Origin: Cyclospora cayetanensis
Taxonomy: Eukaryota; Apicomplexa; Conoidasida; Eucoccidiorida; Eimeriidae
Length of the DNA stretch: 64,000 nt
Reading direction: 5' to 3'
Assembly: GCF_002999335.1 (NCBI RefSeq)
Contig: NW_020312336.1
Location: 210,165 to 274,164, forward strand
The notes beneath the pieces were generated by a model. The model did not search any database. It worked only from the letters and a program-made list of their open reading frames with translations, and was not told the origin of the DNA. Shown here one piece after another: positions 1 through 11,747 of this stretch; position 1 is the first letter of the stretch, and every line of letters begins with the position of its first letter. The translations under genes and the position numbers were made by a program.

Positions 1-3000
1 TATTATATAAGCAGTAAAGATTCGAAGTCTCTTGTAGAGGGCTCTTGCTGCTTAGAAAGCTAAACCCACTGCCACATGGGCGCGCAGTCACAATCGAAAG
101 GAAGTTGCCAGACAGTGCATAGCTAGTGGATTCATTGAAAAACTACATTAATACTGCACATAGATGTGTTATAATACACAGTGGTGCAGTTATGGTGTGT
201 TATATGGAGGGATATTGCTCTGCGCAGCTGTGGATTCTGGCGTGCGGCTAGTCACTGCACATTCAACGTTAGCACAAACCGTTGGGGTTTTAGCTGATGT
301 AAAGGAAGCCAGCTTTTCTGGAGAGTGTTGCGTCAAATGAGGAGAGAGTACCGTGGACATTCTCTTTTCGTGCAGCTCTCCTAATCTTCCACGGGGAGCC
401 TTACTCCATTTCTTGTTACAACTATAAAAAATCCTGGATCCACGCACACAGGAATATATCCGCTACACCAGAGGCAATTCTGATTATCTTGTACATTAAA
501 TTGAGAATTAGTTAAAACTTGCCACCGGAGATAACCCATTGCCTGCCCTACGTGCTCAGCATTCCAAGTAAATGCCCTACATGTTGGCATCACCGCCATG
601 GCCTGTACTTTAGAGGTTATGGCGGTTCATATTTACACGGACAAGCAGCCACATCCTTGTGAGAAATTTCCGATACCTTTGCAGCAGTGGCACCCCAATG
701 AGCACTACAGTTAGACAAAGTAGAAGCTCTTACCTTGACTCCTATCGCCTACTCTCGCCGCATATAACCACCTTTCTCCTGATAGAGTTATCTATAGCTA
801 TTCGGTTCCGCGAAACATGAAATGGCGTATGCTGAAAGGCTTATGGACTGGACGGAAAGCACTCTCGAGTACCGAACCCTAATGACCCATTCCAATTTGC
901 ACTTCCCCTCAAGTCAAAATTATTATTTATTAGCTCCTACACTACATGCAAAGACAATTGGTTCAGGCAGTGTACATGCTAGCACTCAAAAACTTTTAGC
1001 GCAGAGGATAAAGAGACCTGGAACCCTACACAGATAATAGAGCAAATCTAATGAAACAAAGATTGTTGTGCCTGCCAAAATTCCCTGCAAGGCTCAGATT
1101 TGCACCAACGCGATTCTGCACCTCGAAAGAGTTGAACCGAATACATTAAAGCTTTGGATCTCGGATTACCTTTGTATAGGGGCTGCTTGCATTGAGGCAG
1201 GGCTGCATTCTGCCTTGAAATTAGCCTACGGAATTAGGGAATGTCAAAGAAAGATAGAATAATTGGCTCACCAAAGCCACAAACCCGTTATCCTAAATCA
1301 ATCTCTTGATGGCATTCAGCAATGGAAATTGGTCGCGAACGCTTCTTTTTGCTTCTGTACTAACGCTCTCGTGTTTTCTCACTCTACTGCAGGTACGACG
1401 CCTACAGGTGCTCCAATATGGATGAATCAGCTTTGAAGCTAGATCCTAAATTGTAAGTCCAGCTAGACACCATATATTCCCCTTCTCGTTGAGTGCATGA
1501 ATATATGACCATGCAAAAGGCTTTTGGAATTTGCTTAGAGCCTAAAAGATCATTTAAGATCCCTGTACATCTAGGGAGAAGATAATCCTGCACCTGCATC
1601 TCTTTAACATTATTAGAAACATCAATACTCTTTGCTACACCAGGTCCTGTTGCAGCGTTTCCCTTGGAGTAGTTTTGAGAGCTCCTAAACTCGCAAGCAA
1701 GGCATGAAGTTCATTTCAAAAAACGAGTGGGCTCGCTTACGCTAGCTACGAGCCTAGGCAATGAGTACTGAGCTGGCAGGGACATTGAGCAAAGTGGACA
1801 GCTGCTATCTCGGCAGTGCACGCAGGTTTATGTGTGCATTGCTAAGTACATGCGCGCCTAGTGGATTATATACTAACCATTCCTTTTCCATCTCTTCTTG
1901 TATCTACATTTCCTAGTCTAGCGCTTTTTGGCTGAACTAAATGAAATCGGAGATGTCATCCCGTTTCTACCACTGTTGCTGCTTTTTTATGTATGTATGA
2001 TAGTTCACTGCGTTGGTCCATTCTTAATTTCAAGTATGTTCGCTCCGGTAAGCCGCCATTTTAGGGTACTGGTCACCGAATTGGAAAAATGGCGATTGGA
2101 AACCTCGAATCCAATACAATGTATTACAACTCAAGCAAGAGAAGGTCAGCTTTATTGTGCGCTGCATGTTAATGCTCTCTATGTTGTTTTCCCCTATAAA
2201 ATCTTGCAGCAGCTACCAGTCACGAGGCAAATATGAGAGCAGACGTAATACAGTACCCGCTAGCGCTGCACTCTCGGATCGATCTCGTGAACCTATCTTG
2301 TACTCGAATTCAGTATTCTCTACCTCCAGCAGGCTGCAGAATGAGGGAGAGACACTAGCAACAAAAGGTGAGGCAATTTGAAGAACACCTACATGGAATG
2401 GCTTAAATACAGTAGAGATATCATATCAAGCTTGCAGTACCCTCAGTTCAAAAGCAGAAAATGGATTAGGAGTTAACTACTCTCCTCGGCTCACAATGCC
2501 ACTACACTTTCTGATAACACCACTTCCTTGAGTAGCGCTGCAGGACATAACAAGGTCTCCACGAAAAATTTCTTTTTTTTGATACATGAAAGACCATGCA
2601 TATATGGGGTTAAAAGGTCCATACACTCACAGCTAGGAGTGAAAGCTACTTTCGTTGCTGATGTGTCCTGGTCACCCTACAAAGTATAAGGTGACTCCCT
2701 AAGGTGCCTTTAAATCACTTCAATAATATAAAAAAGCCAAGAGAGACTTGAGACATGGCTTAATTTGGGGACTTTGCCGAACCCAAGCCAAGAGGTATCG
2801 AATCTTTCCGGTGCGGTATCACAATTTTTCATAGGTGCTTGCTTACACATCACCCTCCAAAGCCTAGAAGTTAATGATTATGTAGAACCAAAATAGGAAG
2901 AGTCGTTTACGGAAATTTTCTAAATCCTCAGCGGGTTTAACTGATGTGACGATCCTTCCTTTTTTGGTAGTTGCCTACAGTCCCCAGTTTATTGAAAGCC

Positions 3001-6000
3001 ATTTCTTTGTACTATCCACTGGGTTAAAATTCAGCTGAAATCAAATTGTCCTAAATTTCATGTTAGCAGCGCTTTGGTGCCACGAGCAGATATCCTCAAA
3101 GTGGCTTTCGTCAATAGCGTGAGACGGATGAGTGCATAAAGCAAAACGCAAATCCATGCACAGTGTGAACAGCTTGCATGTTAAAATTTTTTCAGACAAC
3201 CAGTGACCTTGGAAGTAGAGGCGCGGATTACTGGCTTGCTGGGATATCGTCGTTGGCTACTCTGCTCTGTGAAACGTCTAGAAGAGGAAAGCCATAAAAC
3301 CCCTCTGGGTTTAGCCGGATTGATGTAAACGACACGTAAAATACAAGTCGCGATCTAGCCGTTGAAACATCTTCCAACAAGAGCTTAAAGTACCGTGTTT
3401 CCTTCGCAAAGCAAGGAATAGTGAACCAGAAGTGGCCGCCCGATGAAATGAGAGAACGTCGGGGGGAGAGCAGTTATTTCTAGTGTTGCTGGAGGATTAT
3501 TTGTACTCATGGTACCTTGAATGTGATGCACGGCTTTCCAGGACCAACGGCACAAAGAGGAAACAGCAGCAATTGCAACAGCGGAAGTAAAGGAGGTAGC
3601 AGAAGGCAGAATAATGAATCTTCCTAGTTTCTGTGCAAACTTTCATGTGTTCCTGTAGGGCAGGCGTCAAGGCACGACATACATCTGCATCATACCACAG
3701 TCGCACTTCGCCGATGTTGAGAAGCGCTAGGATACAGCATCTGGAGAGAATAATTTTGAAGACATGCGGCTGTGCTGCATGGCTTGCGATAACATAGGAG
3801 AAACGCATGGTATTTCTGGCTGGAAAGAGATGGAGTGTGCCACAGACCTTACACGATGCAATATGCAGGGCCCCACGACCGTCTACACAATTGCTGGTGG
3901 ACGGCTAAGCTAGAATTGGGCACGAAGACCTTTGGGTTGTTTTCTCCTTGCCTTTGCAGGCGAGACTGGGTGACCACTGACACTGTTAAAAGTGTATATA
4001 TGCCTAGCTATCCCATTAATGCATGTTAAGGCATCCCCACCTAAACTTGATATGAAGCGCCTCTACGTACATAATCAAATTTGTCAGCGTGACCTTGTCC
4101 AGCCAAATAAATGAATAACTTCGTCTCTACTGTCCTTTTTGATGCCTTTAAGATGATGGCATTCAGGGAATGAAACCCCCCAGGCACTCCCCGTACGTGG
4201 TGACTCGTTCGGCACCATGCAGCACTAAGCCCTTAATTAGCGCGATTTTTTGTTCGAGCAAAAAATTGTGTTGGTTTTCCTGAAGATCGTTTGCCTCTTC
4301 GCTCTTGCCCTTCTGCACAGTTCAGGTGTTTGATTTATCGGGGTAAGGCGGTTGAGCAAATATACCTTCTCGGATCTGTGTCTGTTGTTTGGAAACTTCA
4401 TGGTAGTTGCGATATCTTTTGCGGGCATAGACGTGCGTCTGTGTGTGGCCCAGCTTGAAAAGAGCACACTGTTGTTTGGGAGCGTGAGCCTCTCCGGCTC
4501 ATGAAGTGCTCCATCGTTCGTATGAACGCAGTCCATTCCTTGAAAAAGTCTGGTGAGTCGATCTACGAGGACTCGCCCTGACAGTACACCTTTGTAAAAG
4601 AAGTGGAACAGTATATTGTGTAATTGAGAGCGTTCTTCGTGTTCTGTCTTTTCCATAGTGCTCTGCTTTCCTCTTCACGCGTTTCACGTACAACGTATTT
4701 CTAGATAGACTTTAGATTTGCATTTGCAGGACATAATCCAAAGATCACAGTCGAATGCTTTTGCTTTGGTAGTTTTGGTTTATTGTCTTGCCCAGGTTGC
4801 CCTGTGACTACACTGTCAAGACATTTGAGATATCGAGGCATGGCCTCAGGATTCCAGCTTACTTGTCAATCATTATGCTGCCGTGGAGGAAAGAACAAAA
4901 CAGCCCACAATGATGGAGGAGCCTATGATTGATTAAGTATCTTCAGTAGAGCTGTACAAACTTCCTTAAGGGACGGAAGCCCGTGGTGAAAAAAGACCTG
5001 TCTACACCAAAGGCACTAGTTCATGTGCAAAATAAGCAAGTCAACGTCTGGTGGAACTCAAGGGCGTCAGGCGTTCGCCAAACATAAAAGCGTTTGTCTT
5101 GGTGCATGGACACCTGACGGCCGCCTTTCGCAGCAATTTAATCTGTATGATTACGCTATTTCAAGCGAGGGCCTGTTCAGCTGTGGCTTTGCTTGATGTA
5201 TGAGAACAAATAAGCTTGGTTTAAAAGTTTTTTCGACATCTAAGGCTTAGGCCTTAGTGGCTGGGAGCACACCAGTAGCCTGTAGGATTCGGGTTGTTCA
5301 AAGCGCATACTTGACCTATGGTCTGGACGGAATAATTCGCAGACCGTCGCCTAGACGAATGCCGAGGAAACACACATGAGTATGTGAGCCACAGAACAGC
5401 ATCTGAGAGAGTCCGAAGTGAACTGTTCGGGTGCAGCAAGGGTGTGAGGACTTCTTGAATTCCTTGGTGGTGGGGCACGTACATACAAGTACCAGTATTA
5501 GCTGATGCTCAAACACTACAAAAAGTGCGAGACTGTGTGTGTTGATGCAATGCACCCTAAGTCTCAGCTGCGTCCCCAGCTCGCAGCAGACTGCATACTT
5601 GCCTCATTTCTTAATTTCAGTACCAGGGAGCTTAAGTGAACAAAGGAAGGACACCCTACTTCCTCGCAAAAATGCGTATCATTCTTCTGCGTGCATTTAC
5701 ATGTGGAACATGTTTCCCCCATCAGGCATTCGCAGTGCTGTTATCTTCAAACCGCTATCTGTTTAAGCAGTATTGCTCATCAAAAAACTCAGACACGAGA
5801 GACAACTACTTTGGGAGACGTCATTGTATTTTATCTACAGAAACCCCAGTATGCTACATCATTCTGCCCTCCACCCTTCTTCTTTGCCGGCTTGTACACG
5901 CCCCATACTAGATCAAACCGCGAAAACGGTCTTCGTCAAAGCTAACAAAAAATTTCGCCCCTTGTTTTTCGTGCGCTGCTTTCGTAGCACACTCTAAGAA

Positions 6001-9000
6001 TAGCAAAAATACCCTTTGTGTATCTGCCTTCCCAGATCAGAGAGTCTTGACCCTCTTGAGTGTCCCATACTCCTTGAGGCTTGCCCCATACCACACTTTC
6101 TGATGCTATTGTTTCAATTATAGCCTTCACCGTGTTTATGGCTTCAACGGAGCAGCTGGAAGACGCCTAGCGAGGGAGAGGTGGACTCTTCGGAAGCACT
6201 AGCACTGACAGCACTTCGACCAGACACTGCACTCAATTCCGCAAGCAGTTCGGAAAAATACATTAACTGCATTTCTGAGTTGTACAATAATCAGTCGAAA
6301 GCTTGCGGAAAATGGGTGAGTGGAGGTTCCTCTTCTCTTTCCACTCATGGTGTCCTCCTTCATTTGTTGCCGCCCGGTGCAGCCCCTCCACTCCCTACAG
6401 CGGAGATAGAGAGGGACTCAGCAAACAATCAGTCAAGCAGCATCGAGAAGCAGCTGCGATGGCTGCTTGCATGCTCGAAAAGCCCTCAGAGACTGCAGCC
6501 TACTCATGACTTCCAAGAGGAAGTGACAAGGGGGAAGCCTCTCACGAGTAACGGAAGTGCGTGACATACACGCAGAGAAGAGCCACCAGGCGTCAGCTGG
6601 TAGAAGTGGCAGAAACAAGAACTTAAAGAAGGCAAGTGCCTGCAGGTATTTGTCCCCGTCCACTTCACAAGTCAAACCAGCTGCATCAGGATCTCGGTAG
6701 TCTCTGTATCGCGCTTGTTTCAATCAAAATCCCTGCAGGGAATGGGTAGAGGCCCGCAACAGGCACTGTACAGATAGACACCCAGACACAGCCAAGTCAC
6801 TGAAAAATAACCCTCTTCTTGAATCCCTGAAACAGAGCTTTTAGGATTGAATAACGCTGGTAGCCACTGTAAGTTCAGAGTTGGTGCTCAACTCTATTAG
6901 GCCACAATTTACCTCGTAGGGCGACAGTGTCACCAAAGCCGACAACAACGACAGCAGCAAAAGCTTCTAAAGTCAATCCAATGAATTTTCAATGTGTTCC
7001 ACAACAGAAATTTGTGTTCCTAGTGGTGCTGTCGTTACAGAGGCATCCGTATATATGGCAGCTCCCAAAACGGGCTGCTTCTGCTCACCATTTATGTTCT
7101 CACACTCCCGAGAACCACTAGACACGGCCGTTAGCAACGCCGTTCCATTGCTCTGTTTGATGCCTCTTTGGCTGTGCGTATACAGTTGCTGGTTACATCA
7201 AAGCAGTGCTCTATCTAGTAGTGTGGAGGGAAGGAAGGGTGGAATGTGCTAACTTGCCCAATCTAACGCTCTGTGCTCAATGGAACCTTCGTTCTCGCAG
7301 GGCCCCTCTTTCAAGCCTTTTTCATATAACGGCGCTCGAGAATGAAGCAAGGAACTTGTTAGTGGAAGGGGATGCACAGAGTCTGAACGCAATATGCGTA
7401 CTTAGAGATATACGGCATTAAAACTTTCACAGCCCACAGGGGCCTGGGTGCAGGTGAGGCCTGGGAAAACGGGCAGATATCATAAAACTGAATAAAGCGG
7501 TGTGGTGGTGGGGAGAACGCTTTTAGACAGTCGTGTATAAGGACTACAACAGGAGCAGAAGCAGATGCCAGACTGAGCAACGGGAAGAGGGGTGAGCGAC
7601 GGGGCTGTTTGTAATAGACCTGTCAGACGAACACGACCGCGCAGCAAACGAGAGGGCACACGGTCTCCAGAATACTATTGTCGACCACTCCAAACGCGGA
7701 GAGCCGCTTTGGCCATGGAAACTTGACTTTCATTTTCTATGAGAGTCACAGTGCAACGCGACATGCAATTTCAGCATAAGATATGTGAACAGCGCTGTAT
7801 AGCATACATTGCAAGCTGCATCATCCTAATCCTTGTTTCCTTACTTCTACTTCCGTAATGCTTGTTTAGTTACTGGCGCAAGCATACACAGAGTAAACAA
7901 AAGAGGGGAAGTGTACCTGCGGAGTTAGGCTCGGTGGAAGCAGCAACAAAGGAAAATTTATGGACAGCTTAATAAGACCAGCTGTGCTGGTCATACGTAT
8001 AAATTCATCCCTTTTTCGCGTGGTTTCAGGTCATTCCTCTCCTTATAGGAGAATCACCTGTAGTTGAGCTGGCTTTACCCGGATCCTGAAGTCAAAGCCT
8101 TTGACTACCTGGGTTGGGATCAACCCTACACTAAATCAAATTGTATGATTCTGTGGCTACCTCATCCACTTCGTCACCTTAATTGTGTCTCTTCAGATGA
8201 GACATACGCTTCTTTAGCTATTGGTCGGACCCTCTATAAGAGCCACGAGGGATTGTGCCTACCTGGCGTCGATTGCAAGATATAGAGGCATTTTCTTATT
8301 GATACAGATCCTTTATGCATATACCAAAAGATTTCTTCCGTTTTAACGATATGGCAAGAAAACTATCAAGTTTAGAGGCTGTACAGTCTCATTTAGGACG
8401 GCTGTACAGCATACCCGTCTTATAAGAGTCGTGAACTTGCTAGAAATGCACTGCGTAGGTCCTGCTTCAGTTCGTATCAAGGGGAAAAGTTTGGTTTTGT
8501 TAAAAGACAAACGTGAAAGGAGGCTCCTGCAGAACCGAAGTTCGCGTATGCGTAGCTTGCCTCCTTGAGCCCAGCTGCTCCAAAACTTTCATTTGTAGCA
8601 ATCCTAGTAGATAAATGTATTTATGCATGTATGTGTATACGTATATACATAGAAACAGCCTGGCTATTGAATTTATGCATGTGATTTGGTATCACCATTC
8701 TGGTTCTGCGAGCAAAGGAGCAGCATTCGTGCATAGCAGAAACACCAGGCCTCAGTGCATATGCACCCGACATAGCTCACATTTCAAAGGTGCGACTTTA
8801 AAAAGCCCGTAGATTCTCTCTCATCATTCACCTGACAGTTACCATTGCTCGCCGCTTCTCTTCCGTCCACCGCGCTGAATTGCATATCCGGGGGTCTTCT
8901 TCGGGTGTCTCATGCAAGATTTAGGGACCGCGGGGCAATTATGATGCGTTTAGCCATTTAGCCAAGCTCCCTTGATGGTCGTGACCACATAATTGCAAAA

Positions 9001-9400
9001 TATGCTTTGATGAGATCTCTAATGTATGCTGAACGCGTGTTGTGGGCCTATGGCCGCCTACTTTGAGCAGTCAAATCGTATGTACCGGCAGAGACGCCAG
9101 GGTCGAGTACATTAGAAGCGACTGTTCAATGCATGGAAAGTTATTACGGACAATTGATAACTTATTCGCTGTCCCAGTTTGCAGTCTTACTTCGAGATTA
9201 CCATCTCCCATATGCTTCTACATCGCTAGAACTGAAAGGAGAGAGCACGGCTCAGCTTTCGTGTATTCTTTGGGCTTTGACTGGAGCCAGAAGCTCGAGT
9301 TTTCGAAGCCCTGGTGTGTTGAAATACGGTGCTTAAGCATGCCGTGTATGGTTATTGTACAGAGTCCTTAGCAGGCAAGTGTAAGCCAGCAGTTGTAGGG
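1..9400. other. AT-rich stretch without a recognisable gene
   Basis: No open frame here is longer than about 140 codons and none contains a motif I recognise. The longest are 4237-4656 on the minus strand (139 codons), 6181-6564 on the plus strand (127 codons, beginning with GTG just after an in-frame stop) and 3497-3808 on the minus strand (103 codons). None joins neighbours through good splice sites into a family I know. The stretch lacks the CAG runs seen at 30-45 kb. It may hold small exons, untranslated sequence or old mobile-element remnants that cannot be proved by eye. Confidence 0.4.
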
Positions 9401-9411
9401 CCCAGACAAAC

Positions 9412-9885
9412 ATGGGATCTCGGAACGGGACAAGGCATACGAAATCTTCCTTGGGCCAGTTTTTCACTGGTGGGGCGACATGGAGAAAAATGCTTTTGTC
9501 TTACTGCCGAACGGCGCGCTCGGTGTATTTCGCTTCTATCCAAAGTGAAGAATCGGCCATCATTCAATCGGTGTGTGGCCGCATGAACACTATTGCGCAA
9601 AATGCCTACCATTCCCACAAAATGCTTGACGCTATCACATATCTGCAAATGAACTACACTGTGCGCCCTTTCCCGTATCAAACTGTCACTAGCGATGGCT
9701 CGCTGCTCCCGCGCAGCACCACCGACGGCTGTCGGCGGTGCTGCTGTCCAAGGTGGCTCTTTAGTGGTCAGTTAGAGCTTCCAAAGGGTTGTTTCTGTTC
9801 TATTTATCTTTTATTTACTCATCCTTACCACTTGATATGGTTTAACACGCAAGGAACAGCTGTTTACTCCAGGATTCTTGAATAG
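9412..9885 (+). other. Open frame upstream of GAP45, doubtful as a gene
   Basis: A 157-codon frame starts at an ATG and stops 316 bases before the GAP45 start. It is Cys- and Ser-rich with no domain, signal peptide or repeat that I recognise, and other frames in the same stretch are also open for 85-109 codons. Its position on the same strand immediately upstream of GAP45 fits promoter and 5' untranslated sequence as well as it fits a gene. Confidence 0.2.
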
Positions 9886-10201
9886 CAGCAACCCTGGGTT
9901 GCGGTTTCGGTCGAGCTCGACAGGCAGCGGTCCACCAAGAACTGGCTGCGCTGCCTACAGAATCGACAGCCTTAGCCTCTGCTCCATCCGCAGTCTGACA
10001 ATACTACAGATCACAGACCGCATTTTCACATTTCGTACTGTTATTTGCTGCTTCTTCTCTCTCAGTACAGCACGGGCGCAGTGTGTGTACTGCTGTACAG
10101 CAATAGCGCCAAACTGTTGCTTGCGACGCGCCATCTCGCTTACACGTGTGAAACCCCCTCTACCTGTGGTCACGCCATATTCATCTCCTTTCTGTTCAAC
10201 A

Positions 10202-10879
10202 ATGGGTGGTGCCTGCACAAAGAACAAGGCCAAACAGCCCAAGCGGGCGGACCCCAAGGAGTTGGAGGAGAGGGCTCGCCGGGAAGCCGAAGAAAAGGCT
10301 GCTGCTGAGGCGGCAGCGAGGGAGGCAGATGAGAGGGCGCGGGCAGAAGCCGCGGCAGCAGAAGCAGCTGCGGCCAGAGCTCGCGAGGAGAGGGAGAGAG
10401 CTGAAGCGGAAGCAGCCGCAGCCGCGCTGGCCGCAGAGCAGGCTCGCCAAGAGGAGGAAGCCAGGCGACAGAGGGAAGAAGAGGAGCGAAGAGCCGCGGA
10501 GGAGGAGCTGAGAGCTCAGCAACAAATGCAGGCTGCAGAACAAAAGGAGTCCGAAGCAGAAGGCCTTGAGAAGCAACCCCAAGAGGGGCATCCCGAGCTT
10601 GAATTTGGGGGAAAGGAAGTGGTTGCAGAGGATGTAGCGAGCGAAGCCACAATGGAGACGGCTCGCCCAATGCATAAAATGGCTGAAGAGCCGCAGTACG
10701 GAGCCGCTCACGGGGGAAGAAAAGCGCGCACTGTCACACCTTGCGACATGACCGCTGTGGACGAAACGAGCAAGTACCTCAGCAAGCGGTGCGGTTGCGA
10801 CATCGGTGATGGGCACGACGAAAACAACTGCCCAATCTGTCAGAGCATTGATCTATCCGATGCGCCTCTCTTGAATTGA
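10202..10879 (+). CDS. GAP45: Glideosome-associated protein 45 (GAP45)
   Basis: This is an intronless gene for a 225-residue protein. GAP45 recruits the myosin A motor complex to the inner membrane complex and bridges it to the plasma membrane, which powers gliding and host-cell invasion in apicomplexans. The N-terminus MGGACT fits N-myristoylation at Gly2 and palmitoylation at Cys5. Residues about 15-140 form a charged Ala/Glu/Arg coiled coil. The last 60 residues carry the family signature: TVTPCDM, then RCGCDIG, then DENNC-PIC and the terminal SIDLSDAPLLN. The ATG at 10202 is the first one in a frame that stays open upstream to 9878, and it is the start that exposes the acylation signal. 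The length is within the family range; the Ala content of the coiled coil is higher than in Plasmodium. The gene converges with NEP1, 868 bases away. Identity is secure from both termini. Confidence 0.95.
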   Translation: MGGACTKNKAKQPKRADPKELEERARREAEEKAAAEAAAREADERARAEAAAAEAAAARAREERERAEAEAAAAALAAEQARQEEEARRQREEEERRAAEEELRAQQQMQAAEQKESEAEGLEKQPQEGHPELEFGGKEVVAEDVASEATMETARPMHKMAEEPQYGAAHGGRKARTVTPCDMTAVDETSKYLSKRCGCDIGDGHDENNCPICQSIDLSDAPLLN

Positions 10880-11747
10880 GAAAGCGGAATCATGAATTAA
10901 GACCGCACACAGCGGCAACAGGGAACCCACCCATGGTGGCTCCCAAGATTATGGGGAACTGGTTGGATGGCTAGCAAACGTATTTGATTGCCGGATGACT
11001 AGTCAGTTCTTTTGGAGGCCCTTAGTTAGAGCCAGACCTGTATGTACAGCGCAAGCGAGGAACTGTGGAGTGATGCATGCAGGTGCGGCGGTCGTCTATA
11101 TCTTACATGCGAAGTACATTGAGCTCCGCCCGAGCTTGTTGGCATTCACTGCAGTTATGTTTAACATTTTCCAATTGTCCGCCTCTCGGGGAAAAGATTT
11201 TTAGTGAACTACGGGCCATGCGATGAAGGGTTCATGCTTTAGGGCGTTTAGGGTTAAGTGCGGCGCAAGCTGAGCACCACACCATGCATTTACACCGTGT
11301 GAATGCAAGAGGGGATAGGCGGCGTGCCCTAACACTAAAATACACCGACTGGGGCACACACAGCCTTTGTATCGATGCAGATATGCTAGGCAAACGCTGA
11401 AGCTAACTTATCCAACAGCTTATGCGATCGCTCTTCATATTGTTTGACACTCGCGGGAATGTTGTCCAACCCCGGATGTTGGGAAGTATAGACAATTTAG
11501 TTGCACTGATGGCTCAGGGTCAGTCTAGACCTCAGAGTGATTTCAAAAAGATGGGGATATTTAGGTAGTCAATACAATAACCAAAAATCAGGGGCGTACT
11601 GACAAGGACACGCCAAAAGGCCTGTGTGGTCCACTGTTCTAAATGAGCATCATGAAGCCGTTGAGGACATGATAAAACGAAAGATGGCGAAATGTAAGAT
11701 GAAAAAAGACGAAAAGCATACTCTGAGCGGCGTCTCTATTGCTCAAT

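Noticed and set aside
10170..10816. Minus-strand open frames of 166 and 206 codons opposite GAP45
   Set aside because: They are antisense shadows of the Ala/Glu-rich coiled coil, whose codon bias removes stops from other frames; GAP45 is certain on the plus strand.
11230..11256. Single TTTAGGG-like units (also near 22.6, 30.5 and 30.6 kb)
   Set aside because: They match the apicomplexan telomere unit but occur once or twice only and in scattered places, so they are neither a telomere nor a proven interstitial array.
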